A stretch of DNA of 64,000 nt from Monoplex corrugatus (taxonomy: Eukaryota; Mollusca; Gastropoda; Littorinimorpha; Ranellidae). The position numbers and the translations under genes are program-made. Each line of letters opens with the position of its first letter. The stretch's first letter is position 1. This document shows positions 40,990-55,710 of this stretch, piece by piece. Location of the stretch: the NCBI GenBank assembly GCA_030674185.1, contig CM060315.1, positions 88,569,915 to 88,633,914 on the forward strand, in the 5' to 3' direction. The notes under the pieces are model-generated. The model saw only the letters and a list, made by a program, of their open reading frames with translations. It searched no databases and was not told the origin of the DNA.

Positions 40990-43900
40990 CTGCACATACG
41001 GAAAAAAAGAGACTGATAATGATGAATTAAGCCTTTGATTCCCGCACAGCATCCCACGTTGCCACCCATGCTAGCAAAGCAAAAACTTACCCTTTGATTT
41101 TCTCACCCTATCCACCAGCTTCCTTTTGGAAGCTTGTGGATAGGGTGAAGGAGTCAAAGGGTTAAGTTTTTGCAGTTGGTGGATAGGTTGCGGGAGTTAA
41201 AGGGTTAATGATGACGCTGGTGGTGGTGATGATGACAATGATGATGATAACAGTAATAACAAAATTAATAATAACAATAATAATGAAGCATTATATAGTG
41301 CATTCCTTTAAAGTATGAGAACAGTGTGCACTTTACAGCTGATATTAGATACAAAGTTACAATGATAGTAATCAATGATAAAAAAAATGTTAACATATTA
41401 TGCCAAATCACCGTCAGACATAAGTAAACCTACAGATATGTAAAATATATCAAGACACATCATGAAACCAACATGCGCGCACAACAAACACACACACACA
41501 CAAACACACACAGACGCACACCCACACACAGACCACACACACACTATGTGTGTACACACACACAAAGTCCTGACCTATTTTCACAGGGAAGCCAGTAGGC
41601 AGCTTGGTCGTCATGAAGTCTCGAAGTTTCTGGAACTGTTTGAAGGGCGCCACCACCTCCAGAACATCCAGCAATCTGTGGACACATCAATCAGTCCTCC
41701 ACAACATCAGTATGGCTCTAGTCTAGTGTACAGACATCAATCAGTCCTCCACACCATCAGTATGGCTGTAGTGTACAGACATCAATCAGTCCTCACACCA
41801 TCAGTATGGCTGTAGTCTAGTGTACAGACATCAATCAGTCCTCCACACCATCAGTATGGCTGTAGTGTACAGACATCAATCAGTCCTCTACACCATCAGT
41901 ATGGCTGTAGTGTACAGACATCAATCAGTCCTCCACACCATCAGTATGGCTGTAGTCTGTGTACAGACATCAATCAGTCCTCCACACCATCAGTATGGCT
42001 GTAGTGTACAGACATCAATCAGTCCTCCACACCATCAGTATGGCTGTAGTGTACAGACATCAATCAGTCCTCCACACCATCAGTATGGCTGTAGTGTACA
42101 GACATCAATCAGTCCTCCACACCATCAGTATGGCTGTAGTCTAGTGTACAGACATCAATCAGTCCTCCACACCATCAGTATGGCTGTAGTCTAGTGTACA
42201 GACATCAATCAGTCTTCCACACCATCAGTATGGCTCTAGTCTAGTGTACAGACATCAATCAGTCCCCATCACACACCATCAGTATGGCTGTAGTGTAGTG
42301 TACAGACATCAATCAGTCCTCCACACCATCAGTATGGCTGTAGTGTACAGACATCAATCAGTCCTCCACACCATCAGTATGGACTTAGTGTAGTGTACAG
42401 ACATCAATCAGTCCTCCACACCATCAGTATGGCTGTAGTCTAGTGTACAGACATCAATCAGTCCTCCACACCATCAGTATGGCTGTAGTGTACAGACATC
42501 AATCAGTCCTCCACACCATCAGTATGGCTGTAGTGTACAGACATCAATCAGTCCTCCACAACCATCAGTATGGCTGTAGTGTACAGACATCAATCAGTCC
42601 TCCACACCATCAGTATGGCTGTAGTGTACAGACATCAATCAGTCCTCCACACCATCAGTATGGCTGTAGTGTAGTGTACAGACATCAATCAGTCCTCCAC
42701 ACCATCAGTATGGCTGTAGTGTACAGACATCAATCAGTCCTCCACACCATCAGTATGGCTGTAGTCTAGTGTACAGCATCAATCAGTCCTCCAACCATCA
42801 GTATGGCTGTATGTACAGACATCAATCAGTCCTCCACAACATCAGTATGGCTGTAGTCTAGTGTACAGACATCAATCAGTCTCCACACCATCAGTATGGT
42901 GTAGTGTAGTGTACAGACATCATCAGTCCTCCACACCATCAGTATGGCTGTAGTGTAGTGTACAGACATCAATCAGTCCTCCACAACATCAGTATGGCTA
43001 TAGTCTAGTGTACAGACATCAATCAGTCCTCCACACCATCAGTATGGCTCTAGTGTACAGACATCAATCAGTCCTCACACCATCAGTATGGCTGTAGTGT
43101 AGTGTACAGACATCAATCAGTCCTCCACACCATCAGTATGGCTGTAGTCTAGTGTACAGACATCAATCAGTCCTCTACACCATCAGTATGGCTGTAGTGT
43201 ACAGACATCAATCAGTCCTCCACACCATCAGTATGGCTGTAGTGTACAGACATCAATCAGTCCTCCACACCATCAGTATGGCTGTAGTCTAGTGTACAGA
43301 CATCAATCAGTCCTCCACACCATCAGTATGGCTGTAGTGTACAGACATCAATCAGTCCTCCACACCATCAGTATGGCTGTAGTCTAGTGTACAGACATCA
43401 ATCAGTCCTCTACACCATCAGTATGGCTGTAGTGTATAGACATCAATCAGTCCTCCACACCATCAGTATGGCTGTAGTCTAGTGTACAGACATCAATCAG
43501 TCCTCCACACCATCAGTATGGCTGTAGTCTAGTGTACAGACATCAATCAGTCCTCCACACCATCAGTATGGCTGTAGTCTAGTGTACAGACATCAATCAG
43601 TCCTCCACACCATCAGTATGGCTGTAGTCTAGTGTACAGACATCAATCAGTCCTCCACACCATCAGTATGGCTGTAGTCTAGTGTACAGACATCAATCAG
43701 TCCTCCACACCATCAGTATGGCTGTAGTGTACAGACATCAATCAGTCCTCCACACCATCAGTATGGCTGTAGTGTAGTGTACAGACATCAATCAGTCCTC
43801 CACACCATCAGTATGGCTGTAGTGTAGTGTACAGACATCAATCAGTCCTCCACACCATCAGTATGGCTGTAGTGTAGTGTACAGACATCAATCAGTCCTC

Positions 43901-46133
43901 CACACCATCAGTATGGCTGTAGTGTAGTGTACAGACATCAATCAGTCCTCCACACCATCAGTATGGCTGTAGTGTGTACAGACATCAATCAGTCCTCCAC
44001 CCATCAGTATGGCTGTAGTGTACAGACATCAATCAGTCTTCCACACCATCAGTATGGCTGTAGTGTAGTGTACAGACATCAATCAGTCCTCCACACCATC
44101 AGTATGGCTGTAGTGTAGTGTACAGACATCAATCAGTCCTCCACAACATCAGTATGGCTGTAGTGTACAGACATCAATCAGTCCTCCACACCATCAGTAT
44201 GGCTGTAAGTGTACAGACATCAATCAGTCCTCCACACCATCAGTATGGCTGTAGTCTAGTGTACAGACATCAATCAGTCCTCCACACCATCAGTATGGCT
44301 GTAGTGTACAGACATCAATCAGTCCTCCACACCATCAGTATGGCTGTAGTGTACAGACATCAATCAGTCCTCCACACCATCAGTATGGCTGTAGTGTACA
44401 GACATCAATCAGTCCTCCACACCATCAGTATGGCTGTAGTCTAGTGTACAGACATCAATCAGTCCTCCACACCATCAGTATGGCTGTAGTCTAGTGTACA
44501 GACATCAATCAGTCCTCCACACCATCAGTATGGCTGTAGTGTACAGACATCAATCAGTCCTCCACACCATCAGTATGGCTCTAGTGTACAGACATCAAGT
44601 GATGCTAACAACTCCATTATAAATGTACCTACAGACTGTTTCTTTGTTTGCTTCTATACCGTGGTCTTTAGAAAAAGATTAATTACACATGATCGTTGTT
44701 AACCCTTTGACTCCCATACTCTGTGAGCCAGCATCTCACAATGTCAACCATGCTAGCAAAGCAAAAACTTAACCTTTTGACCCCTCAACCTATCCACCAG
44801 CTTAGTGCATGAAGTGGATGGGTAGGGTGCGGGAGTCAAAAGTCGAGTTTTTGCAGTTGGTGGACTGGGTGCAGAAGTCAAAGGGTTAAGGTGGGGTTTT
44901 TTGGGGTTTTTTTTTTCTGTCACAATATTTTGTCTACTTGGAGATACTATTTTCAACACTGCAATATAATTATGTGTTTGAATTTGTGATTTTTTCAATG
45001 GGCTGAAATTAAGCAGTGACAGTGACCCAAGTTTACTGAGACATTATGGTGATTCACCGCTGATGTCACAGCTGGGTGGTTATAGGACACGGATCTTCCA
45101 GTTGGAAAGTCCATGTTCGATCCTTGAATTCAGCCTGGTGGGTATAGGGTGATGTTCCTATTGGAGTTCAGCCTGGTGGGTACACGGTGGAGATGACCCT
45201 GTTTGACTTCAGCCTGGGGGTACATGGTAAAGATGATCTTGTTTGACCAGCCTGGGGGTACACGTGGAGATGATCCTGCATGACTTCAGCCTGGTGGTAC
45301 AGGGTGGAGGTGATCCTGCATGACTTCAACCTGGTGGGTACGGGTGGAGATGATCCTGCATGACTTCAGCCTGGTGGCTACAGGTGGAGATGTTCCTGCT
45401 GGAGTTCAGCCTGGTGGGTACAGGGTGGAGATGATCCTGCATGATTTCAGCCTGGTGGGTACAGGTTGGAGATGATCCTGCATGACTTCAGCCTGGTGGG
45501 TACAGGTTGGAGATGATCCTGCATGACTTCAGCCTGGTGGCTACAGGGTGGAGATGATCCTGCATGACTTCAGCCTGGTGGGTACAGGTTGGAGATGATC
45601 CTGCATGACTTCAGCCTGGTGGCTACAGGGTGGAGATGATCCTGCATGACTTCAGCCTGGTGGGTACAGGTTGGAGATGATCCTGCATGACTTCAGCCTG
45701 GTGGCTACAGGGTGGAGATGATCCTGCATGACTTCAGCCTGGTGGGTACAGGGTGGAGATGATCCTGCATGACTTCAGCCTGGTGGGTACAGGTTGGAGA
45801 TGATCCTGAATGACTTCAGCCTGGGGGTACAGGTGGAGATGATCCTGCATGACTTCAGCCTGGTGGGTACAAATGATCCTGCATGACTTCAGCCTGGGGG
45901 TACAGGATGGAGATGATCCTGCATGACTTCAGCCTGGTGGGTACAAATGATCCTGCATGACTTCAGCCTGGGGGTACAGGTGGAGATGATCCTGCAGACT
46001 TCAGCTGGTGGGTACAGGGTGGAGATGATCCTGCATGACTTCAGCCTGGGGGTACAGGATGGAGCGATTTCCATGTCAACACACCTGCCTGTGTTAAACC
46101 TCTCCATATACACTACTGATGTATCTTGTTTAA

Positions 46134-46204
<71 letters not shown>

Positions 46205-46333
46205 GTTCATGCATACACACACATCACCATCATCATCATCATCACGATCTAGAGTGGGAATGCAATAATCTCCTACCCATTCTTCAAGGCTGGGGGAAGA
46301 GAGAGAGAGGGAGGGAGGGGGAGGGAGAGAGAG

Positions 46334-46374
<41 letters not shown>

Positions 46375-49300
46375 AGAGACAGAGAGAGAGACAGAGAGAG
46401 AAAGATTTTTAAAATACAAAAGTTTCTGATTCAAAAAGAGCATATTCTTCCACAGAATTTTGCCAGAAACAACTAAGATAGGGGTGTGAAAATCAACAAT
46501 GAAGACAAAAAACAAAATGAAAACAACTCACATCTCCACCGTCATGGGAAAGTCCTCACTCTGAAACAAAAACACGGCCACAATTCAGTTAAATTCAATG
46601 ACCATTGATTGTCAGAATGACTGATGCTGTACTGACTAAATACAGCAACACGTCACACTGCACTAGATTGTACAGAATAAGCAGAAACGGAGAGAGAAAC
46701 ATCTAGGTGACCTGCCAAGTTCTTTTAATGCTCAGCGTAGCATTCAGGCAAAATTGAGCATAAAAATGACATGTGAGTGTAGCAGGATGCCAATCCATGT
46801 CTATTAACCCTTTGACTCCCACACCCTGTCCACCAACTGCGAAAACTTAACCCTTTGATTCCCTCACCCTATCCACCAGCTTCCAGGTCCAGGGTGAGGG
46901 AATCAAAGGGGTAAGATTTTGCTTTATTACCATGGTTGGCAATACAGGGTGCTGGAGGACAGGGTGCGGAGTCAAAGGGCTAAAAAAAAAGAGAAACTCA
47001 CAAGGCTGCTCCTCCCTATCGGGTTAAGAGCTCTTGGTCCTGCTTCTTTTTATTATACACATTTTTCAAACATTTTCTCAACTACTACTGTGAGGAAAGG
47101 GGAACTGCAGCAACTGGTCACAATGGGAAAGCTGGAGGGAAAGAGAGCACCAGACAGACCCAGGGAGAAGATACTAGACGGACTTGCAGAGTGGCTGAAG
47201 ACAAGGAGGGTGGAGGAGATGCTTGAGGCAACAAGAGATAAAGACAGATGGAAGTCCATGATCGCCAAGGCCATGCGGCAGGCACCTGATGATGATGATG
47301 ATGATGACTGCTGTGAAGAAGATGAAGAGAAGATCAGTTCAGTTCATATTGCTTATAGCCCAGCCGACTACAAGAGCCATATCAGGGCTAACACCAGGTC
47401 AAAAAATGACAGGTTAAGATAAAAGACAACAGTTAAAAACCATGCTCACCATTAACCTTGCAAATCTAAAATGCAATTGAAGAAAAACAGATGTAAAATC
47501 AGATCAGGTGAAATCTATTGATCTCTTGTAAAAACTGGAAAACTGCACCAGGAGGGACGTCTAGGAAGAGGTTCTTTAAGGAGTCCACTGTGTAGTGCTT
47601 TTGTCTCACATACTACAAGTCCCGGCAATCAAGGATGAGGTGTAGAAGAAGAAGAAGAAGAAGAAGAAGAAGAAGAAGAAGAAGAAGAAAAAGAAGAAAA
47701 AGGCTGAGAAGATTCCTAACAACATGCCATCAATAGTGTTACTTACTGAAGAAAGAACTGGGTTCTGAACTTGCACATCACATAATACAATAGTTGAAAA
47801 TCGCACCAGTTGCTGTGGTGTAGTGGTTAGCACAACAGATTACTGATTGGAAAATTGTGGGTTTGAATCTCTGGATTTGAATCTCCATCAATCCCTTCAA
47901 AAATCATTGCAGGATATTTTGGCTCTAATTGGCTCCTACACAGAGCTGACCATGCTATGGGCTCACTGGGAAAACTGGAACCACACAGTTGAGTCTCATC
48001 CACTTTATGGACGCGTCATTGTGGGTGTTGCTCGTGTCTGTGTCTCGAGGGCCCGGTTGACACCAGAATGTCTTACAGAGTACAGCTCTGTCATACAGTC
48101 TCATTTCGTTGTCATCAAAATCATTATATTGTAAAAACTGAGCCAGCTTCTTTGGCCATTAAGGTGGTTTAAAATATGTGGCACCCTATCTACCAACTGC
48201 AAAAACTTAACCCCTTCGCTGCCAAAGTGTAAATAAAAAGGTGAATCGCCTGTGCCACAGAGTTTTAAATGTCTTGACTTAAAATTTAAAAAAATTCATA
48301 TCTCTTCATCCAGCCCAGAAAACCCCACAACACTATAAATTTTCTTGTTCAGTATACTTTACAACACACCAGGAGCAGCACTACTTTCGTTTTTACAATC
48401 GCCAGTGCTAGTAATGTCACTTCGACTCGTATCTGGGACAAGTCTGACTTCGGACATCAACACCGAAATATCGCCTGCATGCACCAAATTACCGTCATTT
48501 TTACTCTTATCGATAGACTGCAAATCAGAATCACCTCCACAAATAATGATTTCTGCAACTTCTTTTCCTGCAGAAGTTGTTTTTTGGATCTGACCGACGC
48601 TCGGTGTCGAAGCGAGTCCGTCCGCCATTGTTCACACTCGCTGAATAGTAATCAGCTGTAGGGGGTCACATTTTCAACCGCAAGGGCAGAAAAGACCATA
48701 AAACGTCACACATACATACTAGCATCGATGTGTAGAGGGAATACTGAAGTTTCCATTGATATCTCATACGTCACTGAAAGCATTGGGGTTTTTTGGCTAA
48801 AAATAGGAAAAGTCGCCGACCGAATATTGGGTTGGTGGCACTGAAGACATACATTTCTTCCGACCGAATATTCGGTCAGAAGCACTGAACGGGTTAACCC
48901 TTTGACTCCCTAACCCTATCCACTAGCTTCATGCAGAAAGCTGATGGATAGGGTGAGTGAATTAAAGGGTTAAGTTTCTGCTTCGTGGCATGGTTGACAA
49001 TGCAAGATGCTGGCAGACAGGGGGCAGGAGTCAAAGGGTTAAAGAAAAAAAATTGAGTCTCACCATGGCAACAGTGGCCTTGAAAGCCTTGGAGCTCTCC
49101 TTAGCGATCATGGGTCGTGCCAAACATGGGGGTGTGCCAGGTGGGGCTGCGATGTACTCCTCCCACGTTACTTGGGGTCGTTCTGGTGGTGTCACCGACT
49201 GCCTCCTCTCCACCTGAAGATACACACACATGTTGTATGAAAAGACACTTTCACTGCCATCTCCCATGTCAATCATGTTTGACCCTTTGACTCCCACACC

Positions 49301-52300
49301 CTATTTACCATCTGCAAAAACATAACCTTTTGACTCCCTCACCTTATCTACCAGCTTCTTACAGGAATCTGGTGGATAGGATGAGGGAGTTAACGGGTCA
49401 AATTTTTGCTTTGCTAGCATGGCTGACTATGCAGGATGCTGCGAAATCAACCTATCTCTCCAATGTTTTATACCAAGGCAGTCGGGCAATGCCCTGCTCT
49501 TCATGATTTTCAACTGCCATGGGATCTTTAGCGTGTGCAGCCAGAAGGCACACGGGTCCAACTTGTCTTTCATCCCCTTCCGAAGGACTAGATGTTCAGT
49601 TCGATTTTCTGGTCAAACTGAGGAGAAAAGTCGAGGCCTGTGCAGGGAGCGAACCCTAGAACCTTGAGTTTAGTTACTGGCAGGCGAACGTCTGAACCCA
49701 TTTGCCACTCTTCTCCTCAAGTAAATGCGATTACACTGTTATAGTCTCCAGAGAGGGAAAGATGCAGTATGTGCAGCAACATAGTGGAGCATGGTCAGCT
49801 CGCCTACCAGCTTTAGTTCTCCATGCTTCCTTTGACTCCCCCACCCTGTCCACCCTATCTTGGCTCTGTACAGACTGATGAAGGAACCTGCTTCAAACAC
49901 ATAAAAATAATTGGAATGGCAAAGCAAAAAATGCTGCAACTCCACAACTTCTGGAAAGACAGACACATGCCAAATGGCCTGAAAGTTAGACTTCTAAAAT
50001 GTTTGATCTGGCCAGTCACGATTTATGGCTGCGAAGCCTGGACTCTGAGAAAAACTAATCGCAGAAGAATCGAGGCAGCAGAGATGTGGTTTTATAGGAG
50101 ACCACTACATGTCAAATGGACAGACAGAAGAACTAATGAAAGTGTCTGGAAGAATTTCATACCACCAGAAAACTACTAGCAGACATCAAATAAGAGAAGA
50201 CTAAAATACACTGACCATGTGTCACGCAACAAGAACACTGACCTCATGGCAACCACCTTTCAAGGAAAAACAGTGGCAAAAAAGAAGAAAGGCAGACCTC
50301 CAATCTCATACATCGAGAACACAACCAACATCAGTAGCCTAAATATTCAAGAAAATGTCCACAAAAGTCAAGACAGAGCGACCTACATGGAGATGGCGGC
50401 ATCCAGATGTGCAGCCGCCAACACAGAACCCGATGATGCCGACAGGTGAGACCCAGTCCACCAACTGCAAAAACTTCATTCTGGGTCAGGGAGTCAAAGG
50501 GTGAAGTTTTTGCTTTGCTGTCACGACTGACAATGCAGGATGCTGGTGGACAGGGGTGCGGGAGTCAAAGGGTTAAAAGTCTGATTATGTGCAATATGCA
50601 GTGAGTCCAGCTGAGTTGGAGAAGAGCACAATACAAACTAGTTTACAATAACAATATCTCTACACTCTATAAAGTTTTGCTACTTTAACCAGTTGCGTGG
50701 TGTAGTGTTAACGCAATGGACCTCGACTGGAACGTTGTGGGTTCGAATCCCCATCAGTACCTTCAAAAATCATTGTGGGATTTTTTAGCTCTAACTGGCT
50801 CCTGCCCAGAGTTGGGCATGCTATCAGCTCATTGGGAAGACTGGGACCATACAGTTGAGTCTCATCCACTTCATGTATGCATCATTGAGGGTGTTGCTCA
50901 AATCTTTTGACCAACACCCCATGTGTCTGTATCTCTCGGGCCTGGTTGACGCCAGGATATATCATGATAGTAAGCATAGAGTACAGCCTTGTCACGCAGT
51001 CTCAATCCTAGATGGTAATCCACAGCATCATGATTATCATCCTCATCGACATCATCATCGCATTGCAAAAAGAAAACTGTGCCTGCTTCTCTGGCCATTA
51101 AAGTGGTGTAGAAAATGGGATGGAAAAAAAAGAAGGTGAGCACAAAGGTAACTTCCCTGAGTGTGAGGATCCTTAAAAACCATAGCCAAGGGTATAAGGA
51201 AAAAACATGCCAAAAACTGAAAAGATATCTTACGAAATGAATGAGCAGTGAACAAATTAGTGAACATACCGAAAAAAGCAAGATTCTGTCCCATGCAGAC
51301 AGCAAAGCAAAAGGCCACAAATACTGTGGCAGGGAAGGGGTTAAAGCTTTGTGTTTGTTATATATTTCACACACCAGATAGTTTCTTTTGTGTCCAGCAG
51401 AAGGTCTGCTCTGTCTGCTTGTTGTTGTCTGGTTATACCTACTGCAAGGGAGACAACCTTGCTTTCCCTCTCAGGAGCCATACCTATGTAATCGCATTTT
51501 CTTTACTGAACAGTATGGTTCCTAGCAGTCACTGTCTTTCTATAAACATCTAGCAGTCAATTTCTTTCTTTAACCTGTTCAGTGCCTATAGGCCGTCAGC
51601 TGACGTCCTACAAAAAGTGTTGCCATATTGCCTATAGGCCATCCGATTTTTCGTTCACTACAGTGTGAGCCAATAAGCACAAAGGAACGCTGCACAGTGA
51701 GCTATAAGTGTCTACAATATAAAAATAGGATGTAAATTAGGATACGTCATAGGGAAGACACCTTTATAGTCGCTAATGATTTGGTAACCGGACCACATGA
51801 AGTGCAGCAAAATGGCGACCCAACCTTCAACAAGCCAGAACAGTGGCTCACGTCAGCGGACTGTCACAACTCGAGAGGCCGTTCAAATGATTTTAGAGCA
51901 TGATGACGACAGAGAGGATTTGTTATCTGATAGTACGCTCGAACATGAGGGTGAAGAAAATAACAATGACGACCCTGACACCGACATTCAACGCTTGCTG
52001 GCGGAACCGATGCAAGCAGACGATAATAAGTCGAGTCAGACAGCGACCGCCGTGGTCAGCGCGAATGGCGAACGCGCAGGCCGCGATACTTCGAACTTTG
52101 GACCCGACAGCAGTGAAAGTGATGGTGAGATGGGTCACGCACATGTTTGTGGTGTGGGAAGGGGGAAGACAAGAAGGAGGAGAGGAAGAGGAGAGGTGCA
52201 GAGGAGTTGTACTCCAGTTAGAAGGCATGGCGGGGGGTGTGGCAATCAGCGAAGTGTTGTGTTCACTGCAAATCTATTGCCTCCAAATGGACAACAGTCA

Positions 52301-53947
52301 GACATTCCTCGATTTTTTAGGAAATCCAGGATTGAAAGTGGGAACTAGGGACACGCGCTACACATTTTTCAAGCTGTTTCTCACTGATGAGCTGACTGAC
52401 TTATTTGAATTAGGATTCTGATTCTGGGCTTGTTTTTCTATTGTTTTGATTGTAGGACCTGAAGAACACACAACCACTTCATAAGTGTCATGTAGTTTGA
52501 CTGTTCAGTGTCTGAGTACAATGACTGTCATGTAGTTTGTTCAGTGTATTGAAACCATGTCTGTCATTGTTGGGACGGTTACTCACTTACGTGTCTGCAT
52601 GAGTTTAGAGTTATTTCATGAAGATTTTATGATGTCATATGTTTTGTTTTTATTTATGTATAAAAAATTATAAACTGACAACAAAACATCATTTTCAGCT
52701 GTTTTTTTGTTTGTGTGTTGGGTATCAATCTGTAGAGATGGAAACTTACTTTTTAGACAACACAAAAAATTATTTCCACTTTGGAACGCCAGGACAGGTC
52801 TTTGCAATCAAAATAAGAGAAAAATAAGCCAAGACTCAGAATCCTTGTTCATTTTCCTTCAAAAAACACATGTGTTTCTTTGTTGTATCTCTTATAGTTT
52901 TTGCACTAGAATTTTTTGTTAATTATTATTCTCGAATCCTCAAAATTCCCTGGCAACGGGGAAGCACATATTTACCTTTTTCCCTGGCACTGAACAAGTT
53001 AAAGGCTCTTTCTATAAACAGTCATTCTTCTTTATTTGTGTACCCTCATGTGGGATCCCAGGCCAAATCTGATGTACACAGTCGGCCGTATACTGGACAC
53101 TCAATGGAACACTCTGCAGAGTTGGTTCTGGCCTTTATTGCTGAACGCTTTTCCATTTGGTTGCTTCGTCTTTCATTTTCATAAGCTTCTGTTCCCTTGT
53201 GAATAGCTTGCCTCCATTCAGACCTGTTTGTGGCCATGATATCCCCATTGTTCTTCATCAATAATAATACAATACATAATAATTCAATAATACTTAAGAC
53301 CTGTCACAATACTTACAGTCTGATTCTGCTCAAAGGAACCTCTGCCAATGTTCTCCATCAGGGCTTTGTTCTTCTGTACATCTTCTGGCGTCAAATGCTC
53401 CCGTCTGTCACAGACAAAAGATTGACACAATGTGAATCATCCACAAAGAATGAATGATTAAATAATTCAAATGATTTTTTTTCTCTCTCTCAATCCAAAA
53501 AGAATGAATGGTTAAATAATTCAAACAATTTTTTTCCCTCTCAAACATAATAATCATGCAATAAACATACTTACCATGACTCATGAGTGTCAATACTCTT
53601 TCTGGCTATCAGCTATTTCCAAGCTTGCCAACTGCATCTCTATAGCGATAGGCATCAGTTATATGCACTTGAGTTTCAACATCATCTTCTGAGGCAGCCA
53701 TCTTGATTCTGGTGGGTTTTTTTACAGCTAAGTATTCATTGATCATAATAACGACATTTATAAAGCGCCAAATCTTGATCCAAGAATCAAACCAAGGTGT
53801 TCATTCCGATCATTCAATAAAACAATGACCAAATCTCCAGGGCACAAAGCGCACACAAACTGGAAGGGGGAAGACAGGAGGGGAGTAGGGTGTGTGACCC
53901 CTGACCCAAGCCGTCATCCTCCCTCTGTCTGTCTGTCTGTCTCTCAA

Positions 53948-54034
<87 letters not shown>

Positions 54035-54194
54035 AGATGCTGAACTAGGGCACACTCAGACTGGTGAAAGACCCTTGATCCAAACTGTCATCCTCCCTGT
54101 CACACACACACACACATACACACAGAAAAGATGCTGAGCTAGGGTACACTTAAGACTGGTGAAAGACCCTTGATCCAAGCTGTCATCCTCTCTG

Positions 54195-54230
<36 letters not shown>

Positions 54231-54522
54231 CACACAAACACACACACTGTTCTAACATTTCTTTTTTCAATCAAGACTTCAGAAAGGCAAGATGGCTAAC
54301 AGGGCTTCACGGAAAGGACCTGGGAAATAAATCTCTCTCCAATTATTTACTTTTTGCTGCCAACAGATCGTTTTTTGGTGGTTTTTGTGTGTATGTATAT
54401 ATGTGTGTGTGTATGTATACATATATGTATGTATGTATCATATATGTATATGTAAGTATGCATGTGTGTATGTATGCATGTGTGTATGTATGTATGTGTG
54501 TGTAAGCATGCCTGCATGCATG

Positions 54523-54592
<70 letters not shown>

Positions 54593-55664
54593 AAGTATGT
54601 ATGTATGTATATATGTATGTATATATGTATGTATGTATGTATGTAAGTATGTATGTATGTAATATATATGTATGTATGTATGTATGTTAGTGTGTATGTA
54701 TATATATATGTATGTATTATGTATGTATGTACATATGTATGTACGTTCAAAACTAAAACATTTCTGTATGACTGGTATGTAATTCTACAAAATTCATTAC
54801 CAGATGAATAAGAACTGTACGTATAACTTAAATACAAATATTGATGTATACATGTTCAAACATCTACAGAAACAAAACAGCAAAAAGAAATTTGAAACAA
54901 AAAATCTACTATTGGCAAACAAATCCAAACACAAACTGACCAACCAGGCAGTCAACTAAACAAATGACCAAGGAACCAAACAACCAACTGATCAATTAAC
55001 CCTTTGACTCCCGCACCCTACCCACCAACTCCAAAAACTTAACACTTTTAACTCCCTCACCTCATCCACCAGCTTCCTGAAGAAAGCTGGTGGATAGGGT
55101 GAAGGAATCAAAGGGTTAATTTTTGTCTTGCTAACATGGTTGGCAATGCAGGATGCTGGAGGTCATGGTGCGGGGGTCTAAGGGTTAAAGATCATCCCCA
55201 AAGCAACAACTACAAAAGTACAGGCTCACCTTTTCTTGGACTGCAAGATGAGCCCATTGACATAGTAAAAATCTGCCCTGAACTCTCCCACCATCTCCTG
55301 CACACACACAGACACACACACACCACACAGGTACACACACACAAACACACACACACAAGCGCATGCGTGCGCACACACACACACGCACAGATCACTTTTC
55401 AAATCAAAGGAAGGAAAAGCACACAATACATTGTTTATTTCATTTGCAACACACACACACATGAAAACTGCCTGATACTCAGCAGAACAAAAACGACTGT
55501 TTCTGAAGCAAAAAAAAACAAAAACACCATCCTGGCTTTTCTCTCTCTCTCTCTCTCTCTCTCTCACCAAACACACACACACACACACCACACACACACA
55601 CACACCACACACACACACACCCCACACACACACACACACACACACACAACAACACACACACACA

Positions 55665-55710
<46 letters not shown>

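Noticed and set aside
48359..48628. Minus-strand ORF MADGLASTPSVG as a host gene
   Set aside because: It lies entirely inside a TTAA-flanked element and has no recognised host homology; kept only as a possible transposase remnant.
50855..51374. Overlapping frames of 87-158 codons in the E-F intron
   Set aside because: They cover a SINE and unrelated intron sequence in different frames, with no splice context or conserved motif.
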